From the NCBI GenBank assembly GCA_949130495.1, contig OX422213.1, positions 206,143,660-206,207,659 of the forward strand: a DNA stretch of 64,000 nucleotides, given 5' to 3'. Under the pieces are notes generated by a model. It searched no databases, was not told where the DNA came from, and was given only the letters and a program-made list of their open reading frames with translations. Positions 46,086-56,729 of this stretch are shown piece after piece. Both the position numbers and the translations under genes were made by a program. Numbering within the stretch: the stretch's first letter is position 1; every line of letters begins with the position of its first letter. Origin of the DNA: Sambucus nigra. Its lineage: Eukaryota; Streptophyta; Magnoliopsida; Dipsacales; Adoxaceae.

Positions 46086-47046
46086 TCATGGGCTGTCCAT
46101 GATGAAACGAAGATTTGCCGACATTAGCAGCCGATGATGGTGATGGGGGAGGATTTGTATGAGGATACTCTGATCTGCAATAAGGCCAGCCAAATATTTT
46201 TGGCGAAGTTCCATTGATTGCTGAACAGACTCCAATTCTTGCTCCTTCTTTGCCAGCTCAGCCTCTTCTCGAGCAACAGCATCCCGGGCCTCCAGCACTC
46301 CTTATTTAGATATCACCAGCCTAGTTTTAAGGCCCACCAGTTCCTTTGAGATAGCTACTTGCGAGCGATGTGAGCTTTGAATTCGTTAACAAAGCGCAGG
46401 AAGATCAACCTTCTTAAAGTCCCAAAGTAACTTCACCAGCCAAGACAATACAAATACGTCATTGATGAGCACGTTACCTTGTCCAACAGAGACTTGATGG
46501 TGTCAAAGCTAAGATATTCGAGTGGAGTGTTCATAATCTCCTCCAAGACTATGGTGAGTCCAAGCAAGCGACACGCCATCATTCCAGGAATGGGCTGAAG
46601 ATTGCAAGCAGTAAAGGTTGAAGGAAATCTGACCAAAAGTGTGTTAATAAGCAGACGAGGCCCTCCTCGATTAAGATGTGGGGGAAATTGGCTAAGGTTT
46701 GCCTCACTACTAGCTCAGGGGTTGCTTCGGGGGGATGTGCGCTAAAAACACTGTCACTCCCAGAAGGAAGCTGAGTATACGAAGCGCTATCACTTTCTTA
46801 AACCACTGAGGCAACCACTTCGGGAACTTCACCAACTATAGGCAGCATGCCTTGAAACTGTACTGCAGGGGCTCCGCCCAAAGATGATACTTTGGCTAAG
46901 ATCCTAGGGTATGCAACTGCTTAGAGGGCAACATTATCTTCTGGCTCATGTGTTATGGGCTGGTCGACCTCCACCTGAAATACAAGGAAAATTGTTAAGT
47001 AAGAAAATCAAACTGAAGAGGGCACATGAGAAATAACTTGTAATAA

Positions 47047-47410
47047 TAGGATTTATGATAATTAGACTTGTCCCACCTGACCCTTGGTTATGGGAGATTA
47101 TGACAATAAGACTTGTCTCCCCTGACCCTCGATTATGGGAGAATATGATAATAAGACTTGTCCCGCCTGACCCTCGATTGTGGGATCTTATGGCAATAAG
47201 ACTTATCCCGCCTGACCCTCGGTTATGGGAGAATTTTAATTTTAAAATTTGTACATTACTAGGCCTGCCTGACCCTCAGTTATGAGAGATTTTAATTTTT
47301 AAGTCCTACATTACTAGGCCCGCCTGACCCTCAATTATGGGAGATTTTGATTTTAAAGTCCTACATTACTAGGCCCGCCCGACCCTCGGATATGGGAGAT
47401 TTCTAAGACC
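47047..47410. repeat. Minisatellite: four 45-bp and three 55-bp units
   Basis: Units share CCTGACCCTCGATTATGGGA. Four units of 45 bp start at 47055, 47100, 47145 and 47190, and three of about 55-56 bp start at about 47235, 47291 and 47346 and carry an added TACATTACTAGGCC block. The array lies inside the predicted third intron of the antisense gene. Tandem repeats in the 3' part of Tat/Ogre elements are known. Confidence 0.9.
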
Positions 47411-48354
47411 AATAATACTTGAAAAACTAATGAGTTTAAATGTAGGAGATACATAGAATTGAAGAATACCTCTAGATGTGGCCTACTGGAAAATTCACTA
47501 GTATCCCTCTGCACTATATCTTCCTCCTCAAACAGACCGGAGCCTCCAAAGGTTGTTAATCAAGGCGGACAATCACATCACCCCCACCTCAGTAGTTCCC
47601 TCTTACCTTCCCTTTTATTGACCGACGACAACCAGGTCAACACCTTCCTGATTGAGGGTAGAAGGCCCAAATAACATGACGAGAACCTGATCATTCGAGG
47701 GAGAAGGAGCCAATGGGGTAGCAGAAACAGGTACAGGAATCTGCGAAGATAAAAAAGTTGAAAAATTAGCTTATCAAGATGAAAAAGGAGAGCAGAGGAA
47801 CTAAGATCATCAAAGTTAAAAGCTTACTATGGGTGATGGAGAAACAAACACAATAGGTATTGGGGAAACTTCAACAACCCTCTCGACCGAAACATTTATT
47901 GTAAGACCAGCCTGCTCGCACAAAAAAGAGGGATCATGTGAATAGTCACTACTTGACTCATTTGAAAATTCATAAATAACTGCCCCTAAGGGGAAATAGG
48001 AGGTTACTTGTGTTGTAGTAGGGGCAGTAATCCCCTATGGAATGGCTTTGTTTGAGATAGGTGTGACCACAACTTGTTCCTCCAGTCGACCACCTTCCTC
48101 AACAACATCGTGGGTGTCACCCCGCGCATTAACCTAATCGTAGAAACAAAGAGAGAAAACAAATAAACAGATAAGTTGGAATTACAGTAGATGGAGTTAG
48201 CATTACAACAATAACAGAAAGGAGAAAGTCGACTTAAAGAAGGAATAGAATTATACCTCTTCATCTGCCATCACTTCATAATCTTGGGGAGGTAAGGCTG
48301 GTTTGGCAGGAGAACCCATCCTTCGTAACCTACGCCTCAAAACCAGTGCAGTGT

Positions 48355-48494
48355 CTTCTTCTTCTTCTTCTTCTTCTTCTTCTTCTTCTTCTTCTTCTTC
48401 TTCTTCTTCTTCTTCTTCTTCTTCTTCTTCTTCCTCTATATACTCTTCTCTCTCCTCATCATCTTCATCTCCATCATCATCATCATCATCATCA
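48355..48494. repeat. (CTT)n and (CAT)n trinucleotide run, coding for Glu and Asp
   Basis: A near-pure CTT run (about 48355-48433) followed by a short mixed segment and a CAT run (48473-48494). On the minus strand they encode poly-Glu and poly-Asp within the antisense gene. The long serine run on the plus strand is only its shadow. Confidence 0.9.
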
Positions 48495-50394
48495 GATATA
48501 TGTTCCTCAGGCAACTCTGCCTCACTGGACTCACTAGACTCCTCAATCACAAGCTTGAGAGGGATACCGGCCTTTCGCTTTTTACTGCCACCAATAGACT
48601 GAGGATCATATGAAAAGCGACGACCAGACATTTCAGCTGATATAAAAACCCTATCATCTTCACTAATATTCTCCCAAGTCTGCCTAAGTCGCTCGAATAT
48701 TCGACTAACTGCTTGAGTAATTTTAACATTTGGAGTATGGGGCATGGGGGCTTGTGGGGAAGTCTTGATATTCTTGGTTGGATCTTTTTGGGTGGCCCTA
48801 ACAGCTGCCCCAATTGAGGCAACGTGGGGAGAGTCATCTCCTTCGATGGGATTTGAAGGACCATGGGCTGTGGTAGTTACCTCGGCCGCAAGGGAGGATT
48901 GAGAAGATTTCTTTCATTTGATAACCCCTGGTCCACTGGGCCAACAGAGGCAGCTCAAATGGGACAGTATCACTAGCAGCGTTAAGTGGAAAGAGAGAAC
49001 AGAGGGTGGTACAATTTCTTAAACCCAACTCCATGGGTGGATACCTCTCGACCTCAGGATATCGAGGTTCCTTTAATATGTTGCTCTAAAAATGGACGAG
49101 TTGATTTTCCCAAAACACAATTATAAACATGGATGATCGCCCCCTTGAGCCTGTCTGATCAAAATGACAAGGTTAGTCGGATAACTTAAACATGGACTGA
49201 CTACAGTGGAAGTGAGGAAATTTGAACAAGCAAAGGAAATATTTATGGGTTTCTCCTGGGTGAAGTGGCTCAACATAGAGGTTTCTTGATCGTAGCCAGA
49301 TTGAAGGGTAACACGGTGAGGGCTATACATAGAATAAAAGGATGAACATTCGATATACGAAGGTAAATATGAAGGGATCAACAAAAATGGGGACGTTATT
49401 TGAAGGAGATTTCCTCACCAGCGCGTCCTTAAGAGGGACGATGGGACGCTCCTCCTCAGCAAATAATTCGTTTGTAAAAAATTGGTCAACCCCAATGTAG
49501 GGGTGAGGTAAGAATCTTTCAAACCTATCGATCAAATCAATAAGAGATTTCTTCACACTCTTGTGGTTCCAACAACAGATTCGAGGAACCCTAATGGGTT
49601 ACGAACTGGGATAATTCCCTGCGGGAGCATAATCAGGGAAGTGGGCATAGAGGAAAGCTGTCAAAGGAGCATGGTTCGCGTAGTTGGAAATGTCAAACCT
49701 ACTAATGCTTCCCGCTGAATCGTCTGCCACACGATCCAACCAGGTATACAATGAACCAGGCATAATCGCAGTAAGAGGGAGATTTATACCACTAGACATT
49801 CGAACAACTATGTTTATTAAGTCCTTGTGGGGGCAGTCATGGGGCTTATCTGGACGGTTGATTTTGGACAACATCACCCAGATATACCCCGCCAGTTCAA
49901 TCGGGGAGTTAAAACCCTTGCCTGTTGTAGGCTGCTAAAAAACATGCTTACCTCGAGGATTCTCTTTAGCTGCCTCACGAGCTCTGATTATTTCTTGTCT
50001 TCAATGAAATAAAAATACCTGATTACCTCCGAATAGGTGAACTTATTGTAAGTGACCATACAATCCTTCACCACAACCTCTAGCTCAGCTCTCAGGGCTT
50101 TTTCTTTGCCAGAGATTGCCTCTTCAAAGAAAGTATCAAAACCGTCCACCTTCAATCCTAGAAGCTCACAAACGTCCTCCAGTGTAATGGTGGACTCCCC
50201 CCAAGAGGCCACAAAAGTATTTGACTTATGACTCCAACGAGAGACGAGCAGTTGGAGGGAGGTGTTGCTTTTGGCAAGGGTAAGATCACCCAGCCAAAGC
50301 GAGCAAGATAGACCAATAAGAGCCAACTGGATTGAGTATTTGGAGTGAATTTACTCAGTCCAAGGACCCAGCTCGTCTATTGGTCATAGTGGCG

Positions 50395-51250
50395 ATTCTC
50401 TCTCCACCTCTCGATGAAGCTACTAACTGATTCTCCGAGATTTTGCTGGAGCAGTTGTAGATCTCTGCGTGTGACCTATAGTTCTTTATTATATTTGTAC
50501 TAGGACATGAACTCCTCAGCTACATCGTCCAAACTATGAATTTTGGATTCTTCGAGAGATAGGAATCATCAGAGGGCACTCTGTTTCAAAGTTTATTGGA
50601 ATATCTGTGACATTATTTCTTCCAAAGCTCTAAGAGTGGTAGTTGTGTAGGTGCACAATCGGGGGGCCTCTACCCTTGAATTTCTCGATGTATGACATCT
50701 TGAACTTTTCTGGCATCCCAGCCTTAGGGTAAGGAGATATGTGGGTGTAATCCATGTAGTTTCTGAAGATCTTGACTTGGTTAAACTTTTTTTACATAAG
50801 TTTAAGGTCTTCCTTGAACTTATTCAACTATTCTTATTTAAGGTCCATAGGCACTACCAGATTAGCCTCGGGATAGGCGAGGTTCAAAATCAGGAGTTAA
50901 GCAGGTGGTGGTATTCCTTTGGGAACCAAATTGGCTCGGGGCACGTGGACCCATAGCATAAGGAAAAAGGATATCAGGTTCATGAGCTTTAGGAGTCTAA
51001 GCCCGATGTCATTACATCTTTTGGACATCAACTTGAAGGTTATCAATCTTTGAACTAAGTTGGGCTAGTATGGCCATCAGATCTGATGAACATTCGGTGC
51101 CTAGTCTACATTATCCATGAACAACTTACGGAGGTAGATCCTAAATTCGATTGAAGTAGCAAAGGAAGCATTGGAGCTTCGGGGTGGATTGATTGAAGAT
51201 CGAAGACAATAGGGTGCCAGGTTAAATTCAGGTATGCGATAAACTTGAGA
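50395..51250 (-). pseudogene. gag of another Tat-like gypsy element, broken
   Basis: On the minus strand, about 50725-50660 reads MPEKFKMSYIEKFKGRGPPI, then VHLHNY, like the MPxKFKxPxFxKYxGxGxPxxHLxxY gag motif. After stops, SLDDVAEEFMS, then YKYNKEL, VTRRDLQLLQQNLGESVSSF and IERWRENRHYDQ (50540-50400) match the later capsid region. The sequence differs from the gag at 31216, so it is a different family. It ends abruptly at about 50395 against the antisense mobile-domain gene, which marks a junction between two elements. Decayed N-terminal gag may extend to 51250. Confidence 0.65.
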
Positions 51251-52312
51251 GGGAAAATTATTTTGGTTTATTTTTGAAGGAAAAATGGAGTATTTTTGGT
51301 ATTTTAAGAAGGGGAAAATATGTTTTTGATATTTTTTTTAAAAAGAGGAAAAGAAAAGAAGAATCCTTGATATGATTATTATTCTTATTATTAGGTTTCA
51401 TTTGTATTATGTTTGCCTAAATTCAAGGAAAATTACGGATAGGATTCGATCTTGGAAAATATAGAGTGTAAGATATAAGACACGGTTTGACTTTTTCCAA
51501 GCTCACAGACAGGGTTCTGGTTTAAAAATGGGCAAAATAACGCAAAAATTTAGGCGGTATGGTAACCCAAAATTTTGGTAAAATTTTTCATGGTAAACGA
51601 TAAACTAATTATGATTGTCCTTAGATTGATATCTATATGGGGTTTATACATTTAGTGGGTTAGTGGAAGGGTCTCCTCCTTTGGCATGAATTCCACGATA
51701 TACCTCTTACCTATAAGGGAAATTATTCATCGGTACGTGTGGACAAGCCATTTGATGTACTTGAGTGCATGTGAATATATGAAGGTTTGCGCTAGTAAAA
51801 CTAATCTTGGATCATCTACAAGTGGTGTGTGAGATATTTAAGTGAATACGGAGATATATACATGTGAGAAAAGTGAGGGTGTGTACTAGTGAAGCTAAAC
51901 ATGGGTAATCTATAAGTGGCATGTGGAGACTATGAGTAAATGTGAGACTATATACAAGTGTAAGTGTGTGAAGTGAGAATGGAGAATATATACAAATGGG
52001 TGTAAGGTGAAGAATTGTGAGTATATACCAGTGAGTGAATAGTTATATATACATGAGAAGGGAGCATGATGGAGATAAGCATGAGATAAATATACAAGGT
52101 CTAAGCAAAGGAGTAAAGGGAACATACTAGTGGGAGCATATGTAAACATGTAGAAAAGAAGGAGAGTAGAGAATAACACCCATGTAGAAATAGAGTCTAG
52201 TCCTCTAGAATAATCCCCAGCAGATTTGCCAGTATGGCCATCCGGGACAGATTCCTCCGACGCGAGCTCGAGCCTCAAAGTTGGGATAAAGGGAAGAAGA
52301 AGGAAGGGAAAA

Positions 52313-52318
<6 letters not shown>

Positions 52319-52373
<55 letters not shown>
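52319..52373. repeat. (CT)n microsatellite
   Basis: A run of about 27 CT dinucleotides in the LTR-like region. Open frames of serine/leucine or arginine/glutamate over it are artefacts. Confidence 0.95.
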
Positions 52374-52378
<5 letters not shown>

Positions 52379-53570
52379 TTTGACTTGCATGTGCGGGTGA
52401 TTCGAGGACATGGAGATCCTCTTTGAGCCACTCGTGTCGGCGTCTTCGCAGTCTAGCCTCGGATATAAAGTTGGTCTTCTTTAAATGGGGGTAACACGAA
52501 GAGATAGATTTGCCAACCTATTTTTCTTAAAACAGACAAAATAATATTATAGCCTCGAGAGAACAACATTAAGTTCAAATTGATGCAAACTAAACCAAGT
52601 GATTTTAAAGTTTGGGGATTAAGTTACAGAATGGGAACGCGTTAGGGACCTATTCCGCCCTTTCGATCTCTCATGGGCTATGCTAATCTTCTCCTTTTTT
52701 TCTCCGTTATGTGTGTGTATATGTGTATAGTATAAATGACGAGATAATGGAGTTATCCAAATCACGTCATGTAATGAACGAAGCGTACTCTTTCGTGGGA
52801 GTGTTCCCAAAAATAATAATAATAAATATGATATATGTATTTGTCGAATCACGAATCTCCATGGAAGAATAAATGTGAACGTCAGACGAGAGACAAATAT
52901 GTAGTAGTCCAAGACTCAAAAAATAGATATAATATAATATGAAAGATATAAAATGAAAGGGGAGGACTCAAATCTCGGGATTGACCCAAGACACTTATGT
53001 AGTTCATCAAGGGGCATTAAAGTCCACGTAGTTTGAAAATAGCATTGGGGTGGGGTTCAACCCATAAATCCAAATGTAGGACTCCTCTTTTGTGTTTTTG
53101 AGAAAAATGTGTTTAAGTCTGAAAGTGTGACAGAATGAAAGTCTTACTTCTGGAATTTATGAATAAATCATTTTTTTTATCTTTTTTTTAGATTTTTATG
53201 AAAATAAGTTGTGTGCAATACTACTAATAAAAAGTGAAGATTATTTGATGTGAGATGATAAAAAAACAGAAGATAACACAAAATGAGAATAAAGTGGATA
53301 ATAACACTAAAATGAGTAAACTAGAAAAAAGGGTGAGAAATGGACTTCCTTGTAGATATTTGTTGTTGAATTTGGAATGTGTGGAGGCTGGTTTTTATAG
53401 TGGTATGAAGGTAAGATAGTAGGATGAGGTGGGTGACCAAGTGTGGTAAGAAATTGAGGTAAGGGAATGTCAGAAAATGGGCTTTTTTTTAGAAAAGAGA
53501 AGGTTCTAATTTTGAGTGAATGTTTGTTTCTACTGAAAAGGGGCCTATTTCCAAGGGTGAGGTCATGGCC

Positions 53571-53580
53571 TTTATATAGT
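53571..53580 (-). promoter_or_regulatory. TATA box of the minus-strand LTR
   Basis: ACTATATAAA on the minus strand, followed by GGCC, fits a plant TATA box. It lies just downstream, in element orientation, of the palindromic motif cluster. This is the order seen in the Sirevirus-like LTRs here. Confidence 0.55.
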
Positions 53581-53589
53581 GAAATTTAG

Positions 53590-53715
53590 GGTTAAGGGGG
53601 GTGCTGATCGGCATGGATCGTGGCCTGCCTATCGTCATAGGTCCGGCCTTGCTGGGCAAGGAAAAGTACACCCTGTCGATAGGCAGGGTGCTTTGGTGCC
53701 TATAGGTAATCCAAA
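53590..53715. repeat. CCTATCG/CGATAGG motif cluster
   Basis: GCCTATCGTCATAGGTCC, ACCCTGTCGATAGGCAGGGT and GTGCCTATAGGTAAT contain inverted CCTAT/ATAGG or CGATAGG arms. CGATCGGCATGGATCG lies beside them. The cluster is GC-richer than its surroundings. Confidence 0.65.
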
Positions 53716-53777
53716 ATGAATTTTTCAAAAAAATAGCTATAAAAAGAAAATCATAAGTCCAAATTGCACAGGCCGGG

Positions 53778-54350
53778 ACTGTTGGAAAGGGAATTCAAAG
53801 CCCTTCAAGAATCATGTGGCTCGAAATGTCCAATGATCTTTAGACTGGAGATTTTTGGAGGAAAAGGGATTGTTCGTCCGAACCATGAGACCTTTTGTGC
53901 ACATAATGGACTGTTGGAAAAGGAATTGAGTGCCCTTCGAGATTTGATTGAGCTTCACTCAGTTTGGAGAGTTGATTAAGGTCAAAAAGGCTCGAAATTT
54001 CTCGGTGACCCTTTGGAGTAAAATGGGTCATTCGTTTAAATCGTGAGGTAGATTCGTGTATGAAACATACTATTGGATATGAAATTCATAATTCTTTGAG
54101 CTTATCTCAAGTTGGAGAGTTGAATATAGTCAAATAGAGTCTCAGAGTGTCCGATGGCCTCTAGATCAGTACTCGAAATGAAACGAATCATTCATGCGAA
54201 CTGTGAGGATGATTCGCACATTGGATGGACCATTAGAAAGGTTATTCAGAGCCCTTAAATTATTCATTGAGCTTCGCTCAGGTCTAAGAGTTGATCGCAG
54301 TCAAATGGGGCTCAGAAGCACCCGTGCAGCTTTAGATAAGTACTCAGAGT
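53778..54350. repeat. Degenerate tandem array with 160-bp period
   Basis: Units begin ACTGTTGGAAAGGGAATTC (53778), ACTGTTGGAAAAGGAATTG (53910), ACTATTGGATATGAAATTC (54069) and ACCATTAGAAAGGTTATTC (54229). Each continues with GCCCTT, a GAGCTTC/GCTTATCTCA segment and GAGAGTTGA, then AGTC/GGTCAAA. Spacings are about 131, 160 and 160 bp. The first unit has lost about 30 bp. Confidence 0.8.
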
Positions 54351-54504
54351 ATGATCTAGGGTTTATGGTGAATGTATGAGTGTTAGGGACTTAAGGAGGT
54401 GTTTAGGGGGGGTCCTAGGATTGGGTGGTTGCACATACATTGATCAAAACCAAAATATTTAATTCTCTGATCAAATCAGATACTCTAAGACCTTAACACT
54501 TACT

Positions 54505-55136
54505 TAAGTTCATGAATAGATCTCTTAATCTTGCACACCTTACTCTTATGGCCCTTTGCTATCAATCTCGTGGGTTGAACCATATACATGCACTCACTAA
54601 GATTTTTGTTCAAGCACTCAGTCTTGTCATCCATTTTTGAAATCTGGTTATCGAGTTGTGCAACAATGGATAAGAGAATCTAGATAGACTTAATCATTGT
54701 TATTAGGGAAAAGGTATCCTCATAATCGATCCCGTCTATATGAGTGAACCCTTTAGCAACAAGCCATTCCTGAAAGGTTTTCACCTTCCCATTTACTCCT
54801 CTCTTCCTCTTTTAAATCCACTTGCACATTGTGGTTTTATCACGTTCATCAATTCTACAAGTTCCCACACTTGATTCAATACCTCAAATACATCTTCGTA
54901 TCTATAGATTTTATCCAAATCTCAATATCCTTGTCTTGGAGTGCCTCATCATTGTTGCCAGGATGCAGTTCCTGTTCTCTTGGTACTTTGCCAAATTTCT
55001 TTCTAAAATATACTAACCCATCAGGTTGAAGTCTAGCCCTCCTACTACAATATGGATCCATTTGTGATCCAATTTAAGTGACACGTGAGTCACGATCATT
55101 GATAATACTCCCACTAACATTAGGTAGTGTATTAGC
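54505..55136 (-). pseudogene. Copia reverse transcriptase, N-terminal part, broken
   Basis: The minus strand reads RRARLQPDGLVYF near 55045, then EALQDKDIEIWIKSIDTKM (54960), WLVAKGFTHIDGIDYEDTFS (54760), IVAQLDNQISKMDDKTECLN (54665), KNLSECMYMVQP and KVCKIKRSIHELK (54520). This is the Ty1/copia RT entry up to the SIYGLKQ block, where it is cut at about 54505. The catalytic YxDD lies beyond the cut and is absent. The frame joins the integrase part at 60170 if the LINE is removed. Confidence 0.85.
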
Positions 55137-55579
55137 GTGATCATCTTATATTATTATACCATAAAAAAGAAAATACCCCCCTTTCGATTTTCTTGGAGAT
55201 CTTCCCTCCCCTAGGTTGAAACCCAACCTCCTCATTCCCCTTACATGACGTTATGGACCCAACCTGAGACCTCAATCCTAAACCTCACGACCGTTCTACT
55301 CATCCAAACCCCCCTTTTTAATCCAAATCCTTTGCTTCCTTTCTCAGTGAAAACCATGATAACCCTTGCCTTGCTTTGAAAAAACCATGCACGTGTAAAG
55401 GTGAACTAATTTTCCTCCTCTATAATGAGGATATTCAATCAATCTCATAACCTTTTTGTTATTATTTGATTGGTAAATTTAGTTTTAGTCATCCATTAAT
55501 GGAAGTTATCAGGAAAACCTCCCATTGTTTCTCTCTTAAGTGTCATTTCTCTTTAGCTTTATTAGATGAAAAACATGTC

Positions 55580-56690
55580 CTCATCAACCTTCACTATGAA
55601 TAAAACTACCTCGGACTTTGGTTGAGAAACCAATGGTAAATCCATAAATCTCATATGAAAGTACTCAAATGGACTCCACAGTTCAAGGCAAAGGAAGACT
55701 ACTCCATGGCTCCCATCTGGATCCCCGTTCCCTATCTCCCTATTCATTTATTTTCCAAATTTTCTTTGTTCTCAATTGCTCAACTGATTGGCAATCCTCT
55801 AAAGGTTGATAAATCAATTTTTAGTCTTATCAGGACCATTTTGGCTCATATATATGTATAGATGGATCTCCTTAAGAGTCTCCCAAAGTGTGTCTGGATT
55901 GGAAATTATGACACATGATTCTGGCATTCGATTGATTATGAAAAAGTTTATGAGTTTTATAGACAATGTAGATGTCAAGGGCACTCAGATATTGAATGTA
56001 ATAAGATTGAAAATGGCCTGAAGAAATCAAGGGATACCATGAACAATACAGATCAATCCAACATTTATAGAGGAGGTGAATCATCAATTAAAGTAGTGAG
56101 TCATGAATGGATAAAGGTCAAATCAAAATTCAAAGCAGGAGAATCCAGTAGGCAAGCAGGACATTCAAAGGAGTTGGTCACTAATCACCCCCACCTGACA
56201 TAGACCTTGAGAAAGGAGATGAAAATGTTGCCCACAAGCCATTGGATAATTTAGAAGCCAGACTTGTTGAAAACTCTTCTGATAAAGGAGTTGTCTTGGA
56301 GAATTAAGAAGGAGAACTTATAGAAAATATCACGTTTGTAACCACTACTCAAATTCCTTTTCAAATTAAAAAACTTTTCGAAAGAAAACTCATGTTCCCT
56401 TTTAAAACCGACTTCACTCCAATAAACTTTCATCAAGACCAACCTCCCACAATCCTAGAATATTATCTATGGATTGGTGTCCCAACAGTCTCTCTGATAT
56501 AAAATGTAAGGTAGAGGAACCTGATCAGATACTCCTTACTGATAGCTTTAAAAATTTCTCATTATCCCTTTTAAATAAATATGCATGCCTTAGAAATTAT
56601 GAAGTGATACCTAATAGCAAGAAGAAGAAGAAGAAAAATAACAAATATTCCTTGGACATTTCAACCATTAAAACCAGATCTTAAGGTAAG
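55580..56690 (+). pseudogene. LINE ORF1: nucleic-acid-binding protein with zinc knuckle
   Basis: It reads MKVLKWTPQFKAKEDYSMAP, then IWIPVPYLPIHLFSKFSLFS with IAQLIGNPLKVD (55655-55810), the DUF4283-type domain of plant LINE ORF1. At 55945-56000, in a shifted frame, VYEFYRQCRCQGHSDIEC is the C-x-x-C-x-x-x-GH-x-x-x-x-C knuckle with one Cys-to-Arg-like change. The remainder to 56690 is low in recognisable motifs. In active LINEs this protein coats the RNA. Confidence 0.75.
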
Positions 56691-56729
56691 AAATTGCCTA
56701 CTCAAACTTCCCTCCCTCCCTGCCCAAAT

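Larger units (their letters stand above)
30044..50340 (+). mobile_element. Tat/Ogre-type Ty3/gypsy element with antisense gene
   Basis: Plus-strand order: LTR (30044-30639), PBS of the tRNA-Arg type used by Ogre-like elements, gag, protease (DGGAS form), then after the nested Athila-type element at 33210-41632, RT, RNase H, second (archaeal-like) RNase H, and integrase to about 45.73 kb. An antisense gene follows (46086-50340). The second RNase H and the antisense gene are hallmarks of the Tat group. The 3' LTR is not found; the element is cut at about 50340. Stops are scattered but each domain is easily readable, so decay is moderate. Confidence 0.85.
46086..50340 (-). pseudogene. Antisense gene with plant mobile domain, Glu-rich tract and coiled coil
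   Basis: On the minus strand: LQLLVSRWSHKSNTFVASWG, then ESTITLEDVCELLGLKVDG (50240-50130), the plant mobile domain entry (LxxRWxxxTxTFxxxxGExTITLEDVxxLLGLxxxG). Then NIVVRMSSGINLPLTAIMPG with SLYTW and FLYAHFPDYAP (49800-49620), LIDLIDRFERFLPHP, and YSPHRVTLQSGYDQET (49330-49270). Next come KKSSQSSLAAEVTTT, MSGRRFSYDPQ, an acidic and poly-Glu tract (48355-48500), three exons joined by likely introns (48256-48134, 47827-47741 and about 47467-46975, all GT...AG), and a coiled coil with REEAELAKKEQELESVQQ (46300-46200). A few stops and one frame change break it. The start is lost at the junction near 50340. Antisense mobile-domain genes are known in Tat-group elements; their role is not established. 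Confidence 0.75.
51300..54434 (-). repeat. Probable long LTR of the minus-strand gypsy element
   Basis: In minus orientation it would start TGTGCAACCACCCAATCC (54434), contain a tandem-repeat block (54350-53778), a palindromic cluster (53715-53590), a TATA box (ACTATATAAAGGCC at 53580) and a long R/U5, then lead toward gag at 51250. This is the order expected of a 5' LTR. There is no second copy, no clear PBS and no confirmed inner end, so this is inference from layout. Confidence 0.4.

Noticed and set aside
47055..47285. Plus-strand open frame with a repeated IRLVPPDPRLW motif
   Set aside because: It arises because the 45-bp minisatellite unit is a multiple of three; the array sits in a predicted intron on the other strand.
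48303..48602. Long plus-strand open frame with poly-Ser (and poly-Leu in another frame)
   Set aside because: It is the complement of the CTT run that codes for poly-Glu in the minus-strand gene; no other sign of coding on the plus strand.
52205..52426. Open frames with Ser-Leu or Arg-Glu repeats
   Set aside because: Translation of a (CT)n microsatellite, not a gene.
52655..52700. Minus-strand GAGAAGATTAGCATAGCCC resembling the core of U6 snRNA
   Set aside because: Only about 19 bases match; neither the flanking U6 sequence nor an upstream promoter is present. Possibly a U6 scrap or chance.
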